This document shows positions 7,394-18,512 of a stretch of DNA of 22,741 bases, in pieces. Under the pieces are notes generated by a model that saw only the letters and a program-made list of their open reading frames with translations, was not told the DNA's origin and made no database searches. The position numbers and the translations under genes were made by a program. Every line of letters begins with the position of its first letter. Position 1 is the stretch's first letter. Source of the DNA: an uncultured Collinsella sp. (GTDB lineage: Bacteria; Actinomycetota; Coriobacteriia; Coriobacteriales; Coriobacteriaceae); assembly GCA_937934355.1 (NCBI GenBank), contig CALGZY010000144.1, forward strand, positions 1 through 22,741, read 5' to 3'.

Positions 7394-7432
7394 AATAAAA
7401 GAAGCACCACAAAGACCATCTCTTTGCGGTGC
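7394..7432 (-). terminator. Terminator of the HPr-like gene
   Basis: On the minus strand GCACCGCAAAGA pairs with TCTTTGTGGTGC (7432-7421 with 7415-7404, one wobble) around a 5-base loop, followed by TTCTTTTATT (7403-7394). It lies about 57 bases after the stop codon of the HPr-like gene and insulates it from the feo operon. Confidence 0.75.
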
Positions 7433-7456
7433 CTTGTCATACCAATTTATGCAACA

Positions 7457-7473
7457 AAGGGGACTGTCCCCTT
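7457..7473. repeat. Palindrome AAGGGGACTGTCCCCTT
   Basis: A 17-bp palindrome centred on one T lies between the HPr stop codon and its terminator. It shares the GGGAC/GTCCC core with the element at 4150-4224. It could add to RNA structure at the 3' end of the HPr transcript or be a relic of an intergenic repeat. Confidence 0.5.
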
Positions 7474-7488
7474 GTCACATTGATGCGC

Positions 7489-7737
7489 TTAGAGCGAGAG
7501 GTTTCTGATCGACGTGACGCAGGAGGCCTCATCCACGCCCGAAACGCAGAACATGACGTCTTCGCCACATTCGCCGCAGAGTGCCATGAGCCCTATAACG
7601 TCGCGGCCATCGGTGTAGCGGTCACCAATCGAAACCGACACGTCGCTACGATGCTTGGCAATGATGTCATAGAGCAGCGCAACCGGGCGGGCATGCAATC
7701 CCAACGGATCTTTAATCGTCTTCGTAAACTCGACCAT
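7489..7737 (-). CDS. HPr-family phosphocarrier with Asp at position 46
   Basis: The 82-residue protein has the HPr signature LGLHARPVA, with His15 (the PTS phosphorylation site) and Arg17 at the standard positions. ATG 7737 is preferred over an upstream in-frame ATG (7782) because GGGAGGGG lies directly before it and because it restores HPr numbering. The segment that normally holds the regulatory Ser46 reads DGRDVIGLM, so residue 46 is Asp. It should accept phosphate from enzyme I but cannot be Ser-phosphorylated by HPr kinase. The C-terminal half is rich in Cys (Cys54 and Cys57 in LCGECGED). It is a single gene with its own terminator. It may serve a PTS or a regulatory role. Confidence 0.88.
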   Translation of the reverse strand: MVEFTKTIKDPLGLHARPVALLYDIIAKHRSDVSVSIGDRYTDGRDVIGLMALCGECGEDVMFCVSGVDEASCVTSIRNLSL

Positions 7738-7815
7738 GTCCCCTCCCGCGGCATCGCACATTCGGCCGGCAAACCCAGCCACGTGGTAGTTATTGTAGCG
7801 TTAGATGCTTGTCGA

Positions 7816-8061
7816 GGACCCTTTCGGACACCCCGTGGACAAAAAGTGGCAAATATGAGTACTGTCACAAATTTAGTAGCAGCAGAATTGAGAGCAAATT
7901 GGCCGATTTGGCCGATTTTAATGTTTTGGAAGCCATCGAATCGCGTCTATAGGGGGTTAGATAAATTGATTTTGAGCCCATTTTCGCTCAGAACAGGCCG
8001 AAAAATATGACACCTCTTTTGCAACAGTACTCATATTTGGTATTTTTTGACCACAGGGTCC
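7816..8061. repeat. 246-bp element with imperfect inverted ends
   Basis: GGACCC (7816) and GGGTCC (8056) mark the ends. Inside them, 7835-7865 and 8024-8054 are near-complementary: both contain AAATATGAGTACTGT next to a GTGG(A/T)CAAAAA tract. The centre contains a doubled TTGGCCGATT motif (about 7900-7918). No gene is convincing here; a plus frame (MSTVTNLVAAELRANWPI…) has no ribosome binding site and reads as repeat-derived. It fills most of the 421-bp gap between the HPr gene and the permease. It is probably a MITE-like or REP-like family that I associate with Collinsella, unchecked. Confidence 0.6.
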
Positions 8062-8070
8062 AAAACCATG

Positions 8071-8111
8071 CTCCAAAACACAAAAGGAGGGGCCTCGTAA
8101 GGCCCCTCCTT
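8071..8111 (-). terminator. Terminator of the APC permease
   Basis: On the minus strand an 11-bp perfect stem (AAGGAGGGGCC at 8111-8101 with its complement at 8094-8084) encloses a 6-base loop and is followed by TTTGTGTTTT. It is about 50 bases after the permease stop codon. Confidence 0.85.
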
Positions 8112-8158
8112 AGGAAAGGGAATCGATTTATTCCACAGCCGTAGATTAATCCTAGCCG

Positions 8159-9634
<1,476 letters not shown>

Positions 9635-9654
9635 TCATCTGTTAAATGTCATCT

Positions 9655-9741
9655 AAAACCGTCCGAGCTGCAAGTGCAAACACGGACGGCGCACCTGCTA
9701 AGGGGAATGGGGAAAAGGGAGTCAACAAAGCCATCCCCCTT
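9655..9741 (-). promoter_or_regulatory. Structured leader with terminator-like hairpin before the permease
   Basis: In transcript order on the minus strand, AAGGGGGATGG (9741-9731) can pair with CCATTCCCCTT (9710-9700). Next, GCAGGTGC (9698-9691) can pair with GCACTTGC (9677-9670). CCGTCCG (9689-9683) can pair with CGGACGG (9665-9659), followed by TTTT (9658-9655). The last two pairings interleave, so they would compete. It could be the ebg operon terminator, or an attenuator controlling the permease, whose start is about 33 bases further on. Confidence 0.45.
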
Positions 9742-9775
9742 AACGGCGCGAAGCAAACGTCCAGGCGGACGAATA

Positions 9776-10231
9776 CTACTTGTTGGGGAAGGAATAACCT
9801 TCGACTGTCACGTGCAGTACCACGACGCGGGGATCCGCGGCATCGGCCACGACACGGTAGGCCTCGTCAATTTCGACGACGGCAACGCCGCCGGCGGGAA
9901 TCGTCACGGTCTCCCCCGTACCCTCAAAGCGCTCGCGATCATCGATATCGCTGTAGGCGCGGGTGCAGGTGAGGCCTGCCTTGGGGGCAACCTCGACAGT
10001 CAGGTCGCCGTCGAGCGGGGCGAGCACGGCATGATAGCGACGGTGACCGACCAGATCGGCGGTAGCCGCCTCGTGGGCGTTCACCCACCAATACACCAGC
10101 GAGTCGCCGATGGAGTACGCCACATCGTGCTGCAGTTCAGAAACGCCGTCGAGCGCCTGTCCGGTACGCATCCACTTCTTGACGGACTTCATCTGAGCGT
10201 CGAAATCGGCGCGCGAGTTAAAGACATGCAT
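9776..10231 (-). CDS. ebgC: Beta-galactosidase small subunit, EbgC (YhcH/YjgK/YiaL family)
   Basis: The protein is 151 residues, the usual length. Family features include the N-terminal ELQHDVAYSIGD segment, a central HRRYHAVLAPLDG and a cupin-like C-terminal half (FEGTGETVTIPAGGVAVVEIDEAYRV, read in parts). EbgC-type proteins bind the EbgA chain and are needed for full beta-galactosidase activity. It begins 3 bp after the ebgA stop, and its ribosome binding site AAGGAGG lies inside the last ebgA codons, a sign of tight co-translation. It is controlled by the same LacI-operator promoter as ebgA. Confidence 0.92.
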   Translation of the reverse strand: MHVFNSRADFDAQMKSVKKWMRTGQALDGVSELQHDVAYSIGDSLVYWWVNAHEAATADLVGHRRYHAVLAPLDGDLTVEVAPKAGLTCTRAYSDIDDRERFEGTGETVTIPAGGVAVVEIDEAYRVVADAADPRVVVLHVTVEGYSFPNK

Positions 10232-10234
10232 GAC

Positions 10235-13240
<3,006 letters not shown>

Positions 13241-13263
13241 TCATCATCGTAGTGATTCTTGTG

Positions 13264-13273
13264 CAACCGGTTG
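13264..13273. promoter_or_regulatory. LacI-type operator 1
   Basis: The perfect palindrome CAACCGGTTG lies within GTGCAACCGGTTGTCC, just downstream of the ebgA -10 box. It is identical in core to the sites at 13306 and 13351. Palindromes with a central CG are the usual form of LacI-family operators. Confidence 0.8.
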
Positions 13274-13278
13274 TCCTT

Positions 13279-13308
13279 ATCTTACGGGCGATGTAAAAAA
13301 CTGTGCAA
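13279..13308 (-). promoter_or_regulatory. Promoter of the ebgA-ebgC operon
   Basis: On the minus strand TTGCAC (13308-13303) and TAAGAT (13284-13279) are separated by 18 bp, close to sigma-70 consensus. The -35 box overlaps operator 2, and operator 1 follows the -10, so a bound repressor would block the promoter from both sides. Confidence 0.65.
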
Positions 13309-13315
13309 CCGGTTG
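13306..13315. promoter_or_regulatory. LacI-type operator 2
   Basis: The second perfect CAACCGGTTG lies 42 bp from operator 1 (about four helical turns, so on the same face of the DNA) and overlaps the ebgA -35 box. The flanks GTG and TCCG are also shared with operator 1. Confidence 0.8.
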
Positions 13316-13350
13316 TCCGCTGAACGGTCGATTTGGCAGGGATAACGGTG

Positions 13351-13360
13351 CAACCGGTTG
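13351..13360. promoter_or_regulatory. LacI-type operator 3
   Basis: The third perfect CAACCGGTTG lies 45 bp beyond operator 2 and upstream of the ebgA promoter. It may allow DNA looping with the other two, or autoregulation of the divergent regulator gene. The stretch from 13361 to 13604 shows no further gene, only a TATAGT (13538-13543) that could be the regulator's -10 box without a good -35. Confidence 0.75.
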
Positions 13361-13604
13361 TACAATCGCAACACTTATGTCACCCTGAATATCGAAACTC
13401 AGCACAAGACATCGTTCTTAAGCTCGTAGGCAACCTCCACGCCCGCTGATATCTCACCCACACGAGACGTATTCGATTTCGGCTTGGTTGCAAAACGACA
13501 CCGGTCACCGGATATCATGAACGCTGTTCAGGCGCACTATAGTAAGCTGTATCCGCACTAGCCCGTATCAGTGACAACATCGACCGCATTTTCCAGGAGA
13601 CGCC

Positions 13605-14621
13605 ATGACACAACCAGTTCGCACCGCACCTACGCTTGCCGAGGTTGCCGCAGCTGCCGGCGTGTCGCGCTCCACGGCATCGCGCGCCCTCAACGATTCG
13701 CCCCGCATTAGCGAGGAAACCAAAAAGCGCGTCCGCGCGGCGGCCAAGGAAGTCAATTTTGTCCCCAACGCTCGTGGCCGAGCGCTCGCTGTCGGGCGCA
13801 CGGAAATCATCGCCGTGCTCGTGACCGAGCCTCTGAGTGAACTCTTCAGCGACCCCACCTATAGCGAGTTTTTGAGCGGCATTACCGAGGAACTGTCGGA
13901 GTCGTCCTATCTGCCCGTTATCTTGCAGGCGTCTTCTACGCATGAGCGCAACCGCGCACGCGAGCACTTTGAGCGCCGCTCGTTCGACGCCGTGATCGAC
14001 GTCTCTCCCTACAAAGGCAGCGAGCTGCTCGAGGTGCTGCGCGAGCTGGGCGTACCCACCGTGTTGTGCGGCCAGCTCGAGGGCCACCCCTATCGCGATG
14101 TGTTCTCGACGGTCTACTCTGACGACGAAGAGGGCGGACATTTTGCGGCACTCGCCATGAAGGATCACGGGCGCAAAGATATCGTCGCCGTGTTGGGACC
14201 GCAAGACAACCCCGCTGTTGTCGACCGCCTGCGCGGCTACCGCGCCGTCTTGGGCGAAGACCTCCCAGACGCAAACGTTATCTATACCGGCTGGAACAGC
14301 GGAGACGGCTATCAGGCCATGCACCAGATCCTCGCGCGCGAGATTGCTTTCGATGGCGTGCTCTGCGGATCGGACCGTATCGCGGCTGGCGTCATCACCG
14401 CACTCAACGAGGCAGGCCTATCCGTTCCTGCGGACGTTTCTGTCGTCGGCTTCGACGATCACGAGATTGCGGCGCGCTGCGTCCCCGCGCTCACGACCGT
14501 CCGCCAGCCCCTGCGCGAAGAAGGACACATGGCCGCCAACATTGCGCTCGACATGATCAAGGGTGCCGAGCCCACCACCACCGTCATGCACATGCAGCTC
14601 GTTCAGAGAGACTCGCTATAA
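13605..14621 (+). CDS. LacI/GalR-family transcriptional regulator
   Basis: The 338-residue protein has the LacI helix-turn-helix at about 10-30 (LAEVAAAAGVSRSTASRALN) and hinge helix NARGRALA. A periplasmic-binding-protein-like effector domain follows, ending with the family motif VSVVGFDDHEIAARCVPALTTV. It is a full-length repressor. ATG 13605 has AGGAG 6 bases upstream. It is divergent from ebgA-ebgC, with three identical operators between them, so it most likely represses the beta-galactosidase operon until a galactoside-derived inducer binds. The effector is not visible from the sequence. Confidence 0.93.
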   Translation: MTQPVRTAPTLAEVAAAAGVSRSTASRALNDSPRISEETKKRVRAAAKEVNFVPNARGRALAVGRTEIIAVLVTEPLSELFSDPTYSEFLSGITEELSESSYLPVILQASSTHERNRAREHFERRSFDAVIDVSPYKGSELLEVLRELGVPTVLCGQLEGHPYRDVFSTVYSDDEEGGHFAALAMKDHGRKDIVAVLGPQDNPAVVDRLRGYRAVLGEDLPDANVIYTGWNSGDGYQAMHQILAREIAFDGVLCGSDRIAAGVITALNEAGLSVPADVSVVGFDDHEIAARCVPALTTVRQPLREEGHMAANIALDMIKGAEPTTTVMHMQLVQRDSL

Positions 14622-14625
14622 GAAA

Positions 14626-14840
14626 CTGGGGCAGGCTTTCCGCCAAACAGTTGTTGCGGAAAGCCTGTCCCGTTTGAGCGCTCATTCTGGGGCACAGTTT
14701 CCGTTAGACAGCTCGACCGGAAAGCGCGTCCCGTTATTTGGCTGGATTCTGGGTCGCAGTTTCCAAAAGGACCCTGTTTGGGAAACTGCGACCCGTTTTG
14801 GACGCAAATTCTGGGACGCAGTTTCCGCGACGCCCAGTCA
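14626..14840. repeat. Tandem array of hairpin units, period about 62 bp
   Basis: Three full units and a partial fourth start at CTGGG at 14626, 14687, 14749 and 14811. Each full unit is an inverted repeat: 14628-14643 with 14656-14671 (one mismatch), 14689-14703 with 14718-14732 (imperfect), and 14751-14764 with 14781-14794 (perfect, GGGTCGCAGTTTCC). Between units the sequence CCCGTT…ATTCTGGG recurs. Arm sequences covary while loops differ, as in REP/BIME-like palindromic repeats. The array fills most of the 304-bp gap between the regulator and aspS, and its first hairpin starts 6 bases after the regulator's stop codon. Confidence 0.75.
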
Positions 14841-14865
14841 ACCTATGCCCTCGCAACGCCCGCGC

Positions 14866-14902
14866 ATAAAAAACGAGGGAAGGCACGCGTCCTTCCCTCG
14901 TT
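14866..14902 (-). terminator. Terminator of aspS
   Basis: On the minus strand AACGAGGGAAGG (14902-14891) pairs perfectly with its complement at 14883-14872 around a 7-base loop, followed by TTTTTTAT. It is 23 bases after the aspS stop codon. Confidence 0.9.
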
Positions 14903-14925
14903 ACAGGCAATATGTAGCCGTTTGC

Positions 14926-16713
14926 CTACATCAGGCGCAGGCTGACGTCCTTGAGCTGGGCGCCGGAAACGGCACTCGGAGCGCCCGACATAAGGTCGGA
15001 GCCGCTGGCCGTCTTAGGGAACGCCATGACGTCGCGGATGGAGTCGGAACCGGTGAGCAGCATGCACACGCGGTCCAGGCCCAGAGCGAAACCGCCCATC
15101 GGGGGCGCACCAAACTTGAGAGCCTCCATGAGGAAGCCAAACTGCGACTCGGCGCGCTCCTCGGTAAAGCCCAGGAGCTTGAGCATGGACATCTGCATCT
15201 CGGCGTTGTGGATACGCATACCGCCACCGCCGGCCTCAAAGCCGTCCATGACAAAGTCGTAGGTGCAAGAACCGGCTGCCAGCGGATCGGCCTCGATCTT
15301 GGCGATGTCGGTCTCGGTCGGCAGGGTGAAGGGCTGGTGCTCGGCGGCATAGGCCTTGCGGTCCTCATCCCAGTGGAACAGCGGGAAGTTGACGACCCAC
15401 AGGAAGTCGTGGCCCTCGCGCTTGATCTCGAGTGCGTTGGCCATGTGAGAACGCATGCCGCCCAGGATCTCGTCAGAGAGCAGGCGCGGGCCGGCGGCGA
15501 ACATCACAAGATCGCCGGGCTCGACGTCCATGCGCTCGCGCAGAGCCGCCATCTCCTCGTCCGAGAAGAACTTGACGATGGGGCTGTTGATGGAGCCGTC
15601 CTCGCGGAAGGCGATCCAAGCCAGGCCCTTGGCGCCAAACGTGGAGGCCACGCCGGCGAGCTTATCGATCTTGGCACGTGCCCAGGCACCGGCGCCCTTG
15701 GCGTTGATGGCCTTGACGACAGAGCCCTCCTCGTTTGCGGCGGTCGCAAAGACCTTGAACTTGGAGTTGGCGAAGATGTCGGTCAGGTCGACCAAGTGCA
15801 TGCCATAGCGGGTATCGGGCTTGTCGGAGCCATAGGTGTCCATGGCATCCCAGTAGTTCATGCGACGCAGCGGCGTGGGCATCTCGACGCCCATGCGGCC
15901 GAAGGCATCGGACAGAACCTCCTCGAGCGCGCTCATGACATCGTTCTGGTCCACGAAGGACATCTCGATATCGACCTGAGTGAACTCGGGCTGACGGTCG
16001 GCACGCAGGTCCTCGTCGCGGAAGCACTTGGCAACTTGGTAGTAGCGCTCGACGCCACCGACCATGAGCAGCTGCTTCAGAAGCTGCGGGGACTGCGGCA
16101 GGGCGTAGAAGTTACCCGGCTGGATGCGGCTGGGGACGATGAAGTCGCGGGCGCCCTCGGGCGTGGACTTGAACAGGGAGGGCGTCTCGACCTCCATGAA
16201 CTCACGGTTGTGCAGCGCCTCGCGAATGGCAAAGGTAAAGTCGGAGCGCAGCTTGAGGTTGGCCATCATCTCGGGACGACGGAGATCCAGATAGCGATAG
16301 CGCAGGCGGGTGTCCTCGCTGGTCTCAATGCCGTCCTCGATCTGGAACGGCGGGGTGACGGACGTGTTGAGCACCTCGGCGTGGTCGGTCAGGACCTCGA
16401 TCTCGCCGGTCGCGAGCTTGGTGTTGGTGGTCTCCTCGCCACGAGCGCGCACGACGCCGTGGATCTTGATGGGCCACTCGGGACGCATGGTCTCGGCGAT
16501 CTTAAAGGCATCGCCATCGGAGTGCTCGGGGTCGAAGGTGAGCTGCGTGATGCCCTCGCGGTCGCGAAGGTCGCAGAAGATAAGGCCGCCGTGGTCGCGG
16601 CGACGGCTCACCCAACCGGTGAGGGTGACCTCTTCGCCCACGTTCTCGAAGCGAAGCTCGCCGCAGGTACGGGTGTGCATGGAATGCTCGTCAATGGGAC
16701 GGGTCTGGCTCAT
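14926..16713 (-). CDS. aspS: Aspartate--tRNA ligase
   Basis: The 595-residue class II synthetase has an N-terminal OB-fold anticodon-binding domain (GWVSRRRDHGGLIFCDLRDR at 33-52), catalytic motif 2 (FRDEDLRADRQPEFTQ at 231-246), a bacterial GAD insert (about 290-440) and motif 3 (GLDRV at 545-549). ATG 16713 is chosen for its AAAGGAGG site; an internal ATG at 16680 would align with the E. coli start. At the position of E. coli Leu30 the protein has His41 (His30 in E. coli-like numbering), a residue seen in nondiscriminating enzymes that also charge tRNA-Asn. It is a single gene, divergent from serB. Confidence 0.97.
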   Translation of the reverse strand: MSQTRPIDEHSMHTRTCGELRFENVGEEVTLTGWVSRRRDHGGLIFCDLRDREGITQLTFDPEHSDGDAFKIAETMRPEWPIKIHGVVRARGEETTNTKLATGEIEVLTDHAEVLNTSVTPPFQIEDGIETSEDTRLRYRYLDLRRPEMMANLKLRSDFTFAIREALHNREFMEVETPSLFKSTPEGARDFIVPSRIQPGNFYALPQSPQLLKQLLMVGGVERYYQVAKCFRDEDLRADRQPEFTQVDIEMSFVDQNDVMSALEEVLSDAFGRMGVEMPTPLRRMNYWDAMDTYGSDKPDTRYGMHLVDLTDIFANSKFKVFATAANEEGSVVKAINAKGAGAWARAKIDKLAGVASTFGAKGLAWIAFREDGSINSPIVKFFSDEEMAALRERMDVEPGDLVMFAAGPRLLSDEILGGMRSHMANALEIKREGHDFLWVVNFPLFHWDEDRKAYAAEHQPFTLPTETDIAKIEADPLAAGSCTYDFVMDGFEAGGGGMRIHNAEMQMSMLKLLGFTEERAESQFGFLMEALKFGAPPMGGFALGLDRVCMLLTGSDSIRDVMAFPKTASGSDLMSGAPSAVSGAQLKDVSLRLM

Positions 16714-16969
16714 ACCAGTGATCCTCCTTTATGGATCTGTGCCGCCCCGTGTCGTTCCGGGCAGCGTCGTACAGATTTGCCCAGCCTGCGTAAACCGCGC
16801 AGCCGGACATGGCGTTCTATCTTATCGCACCCGCGTCGATGTGCCGCGGAAAAGTAGCTCATGCCCAAAGACTTGACGGAGACGAAACAATTGGTGCACC
16901 GTGGCCGTCGCCCAGGCGTGCGGCGTGCGACAATGTGCCCCAATACAACTGCACTCGGAAAGGCCCGCC

Positions 16970-17605
16970 ATGGCTGCACGCCTCATCGTTATGGATATCG
17001 ACTCCACGCTCATCAACCAGGAGGTCATCGACCTGTTGGGCGAGGAGGCCGGCGTAGGCGAGCAAGTGGCGAAGATCACCGAGCGCGCCATGCGCGGCGA
17101 GCTCGACTTTAAGCAGGCGCTCGAGGAACGCGTGGGGCTGCTTGCCGGCTTGGACGAGAGCGTGTTCGAGCGCACCTTTGAGCGCGTGACGTTTACCCCC
17201 GGCGCGCTGGAGCTTGTGCGCTCGGCGCACAGCAAGGGCTGGAAGGTCGGCGTGGTAAGCGGCGGCTTTCACGAGGTCGCCGATAAGATCGTGGCCGCCG
17301 CGGGCATCGACTTTTGCCTCGCTAACCGCCTGGAGGTCGTGGACGGCAAGCTCACCGGTAAGCTGGCGGCAGACATCGTGACCAAGGAGTCCAAGCTCAT
17401 CCAGCTGCTGGATTGGGCGGTTGAGTGTGGCGTCGATATGGCACACACCGTGGCAATCGGCGACGGCGCCAACGACATCCCCATGATTCAGGCCGCAGGC
17501 ACGGGCATCGCGTTTTGCGCCAAGCCCAAGACGCGCGAAGCCGCCCCGTTTGCCATCGACGAGCGCAACCTGATGCTCGCCATGGACATCATCCTGCGTG
17601 ACTAG
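16970..17605 (+). CDS. serB: Phosphoserine phosphatase SerB
   Basis: The 211-residue HAD-family enzyme carries out the last step of serine synthesis, phosphoserine to serine. Motif I is DIDST (Asp9 and Asp11), motif II is VVSGGF, and motifs III/IV include TKESK and GDGANDIPM. The segments TERAMRGELDF and CAKPKTREAA are diagnostic of SerB. Start ATG 16970 (AARLIVMDID) has GAAAGG upstream. An in-frame GTG further up at 16901 gives an extension that does not look like the family. No N-terminal ACT domain is present. It lies between divergent aspS and the larB promoter region, probably monocistronic. Confidence 0.95.
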   Translation: MAARLIVMDIDSTLINQEVIDLLGEEAGVGEQVAKITERAMRGELDFKQALEERVGLLAGLDESVFERTFERVTFTPGALELVRSAHSKGWKVGVVSGGFHEVADKIVAAAGIDFCLANRLEVVDGKLTGKLAADIVTKESKLIQLLDWAVECGVDMAHTVAIGDGANDIPMIQAAGTGIAFCAKPKTREAAPFAIDERNLMLAMDIILRD

Positions 17606-17642
17606 CCGATCCATCTAACAATTGAATCAGTCTGTCCTATAG

Positions 17643-17674
17643 TTTCCGAACAATTTTGTCTTAGTGTTCGGAAA
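17643..17674 (+). promoter_or_regulatory. Dyad operator candidate upstream of larB
   Basis: TTTCCGAACA (17643-17652) and its exact complement TGTTCGGAAA (17665-17674) are separated by 12 bases. A -10-like TAGACT with an upstream TG lies at 17691-17696, so the right arm covers the -35 position. The poor -35 box suggests the promoter needs an activator, or is controlled by the TetR-type protein encoded at the end of the operon. Confidence 0.55.
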
Positions 17675-17719
17675 AACACCCTTTGAGTGCTAGACTTTGC
17701 GCCGTCGAAGGGAACATAT

Positions 17720-18502
17720 ATGGATAAGCAAGATCTTGAGCAATTGCTGAGCGATGTTGCCGACGGAGCAGTTGCCCCGGCAGTCGCCCTCACACGCATC
17801 CAGACGGCGCCGACCGCCGATCTGGGTTTTGCACAGCTCGATCTTTCGCGCGGGGTGCGCCAGGGAGCCGGCGAGGTTGTCTACGGTGCCGGTAAAACCG
17901 CCGATCAGATTGCCGCCATTATCAAAGCGCTGCGCGATGCCGGCCAGGAACGTATCCTGGTCACGCGCCTGGACGCCGAAAAAGCAGCCCGTACCTCGGA
18001 GCTCCTCGACAACGGCATCGACCTGGGATATGCCCCGGACGCGCAGCTCGCCCTCGTGGGCGGCAAGCCCTCCCCCACCGGTAACGGACGCATCGTCGTC
18101 GCCTGCGCCGGCACGAGCGACTTGCCCGTCGCCGAGGAAGCCGCGTTGACGGCCGAATTCTATGGCAACGAGGTCGACCGCCTCTACGACGTAGGCGTCG
18201 CCGGCCTGCACCGCTTGCTCGCGCATGCCGAGGAACTTGCCCAGGCGCAGGTGGTCATCGCCATCGCCGGCATGGAAGGCGCCCTGGCGAGCGTTATCGG
18301 CGGTCTGGTGAGCTGTCCGGTCATTGCCGTTCCCACCAGCGTGGGCTACGGCGCGAGCTTTGGTGGCGTAGCCGCGCTGCTCGCCATGCTCAACTCCTGT
18401 GCCAGTGGCGTTTCGGTCGTCAATATCGACAACGGCTTTGGTGCCGCCTACCAGGCAAGTCTTATCAATCATCTGAGCGCCGGTACATCCCGCGCCCGTT
18501 AA
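17720..18502 (+). CDS. larB: Nickel pincer cofactor biosynthesis protein LarB
   Basis: The 260-residue protein resembles PurE-type AIR carboxylase in its C-terminal half (CAGTSDLPVAEEA, GLHRLL, GMEGALASVIGGLV, PTSVGYGASFGG, VVNIDNGFGA). LarB carboxylates and hydrolyses nicotinic acid adenine dinucleotide to start synthesis of the nickel-pincer cofactor used by lactate racemase. ATG 17720 is preferred to an upstream in-frame ATG at 17687 because GAAGGGAA precedes it and the extension lies in the promoter region. It is first gene of larB-larC-tetR, 10 bp before larC. Confidence 0.95.
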   Translation: MDKQDLEQLLSDVADGAVAPAVALTRIQTAPTADLGFAQLDLSRGVRQGAGEVVYGAGKTADQIAAIIKALRDAGQERILVTRLDAEKAARTSELLDNGIDLGYAPDAQLALVGGKPSPTGNGRIVVACAGTSDLPVAEEAALTAEFYGNEVDRLYDVGVAGLHRLLAHAEELAQAQVVIAIAGMEGALASVIGGLVSCPVIAVPTSVGYGASFGGVAALLAMLNSCASGVSVVNIDNGFGAAYQASLINHLSAGTSRAR

Positions 18503-18512
18503 GGAGCATTCC

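Noticed and set aside
7848..8010. Small plus-strand protein starting MSTVTNLVAAELRANWPI
   Set aside because: No ribosome binding site, and it lies wholly inside the inverted-repeat element, so it is better explained as repeat sequence.
14626..14840. Possible CRISPR array or tandem small RNAs
   Set aside because: The units are mostly self-complementary along their length, with variable loops and no constant repeat plus unique spacer pattern; no cas genes are present.
14563..16857. Plus-strand open frame of 764 codons across the hairpin array and opposite aspS
   Set aside because: It starts within the LacI gene, reads through palindromic repeats and then mirrors aspS. It has no ribosome binding site or family features.
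16714..16969. T-box or other tRNA-sensing leader before aspS
   Set aside because: I could not find a T-box core motif or a terminator/antiterminator pair in this stretch; only weak -10-like boxes are visible.
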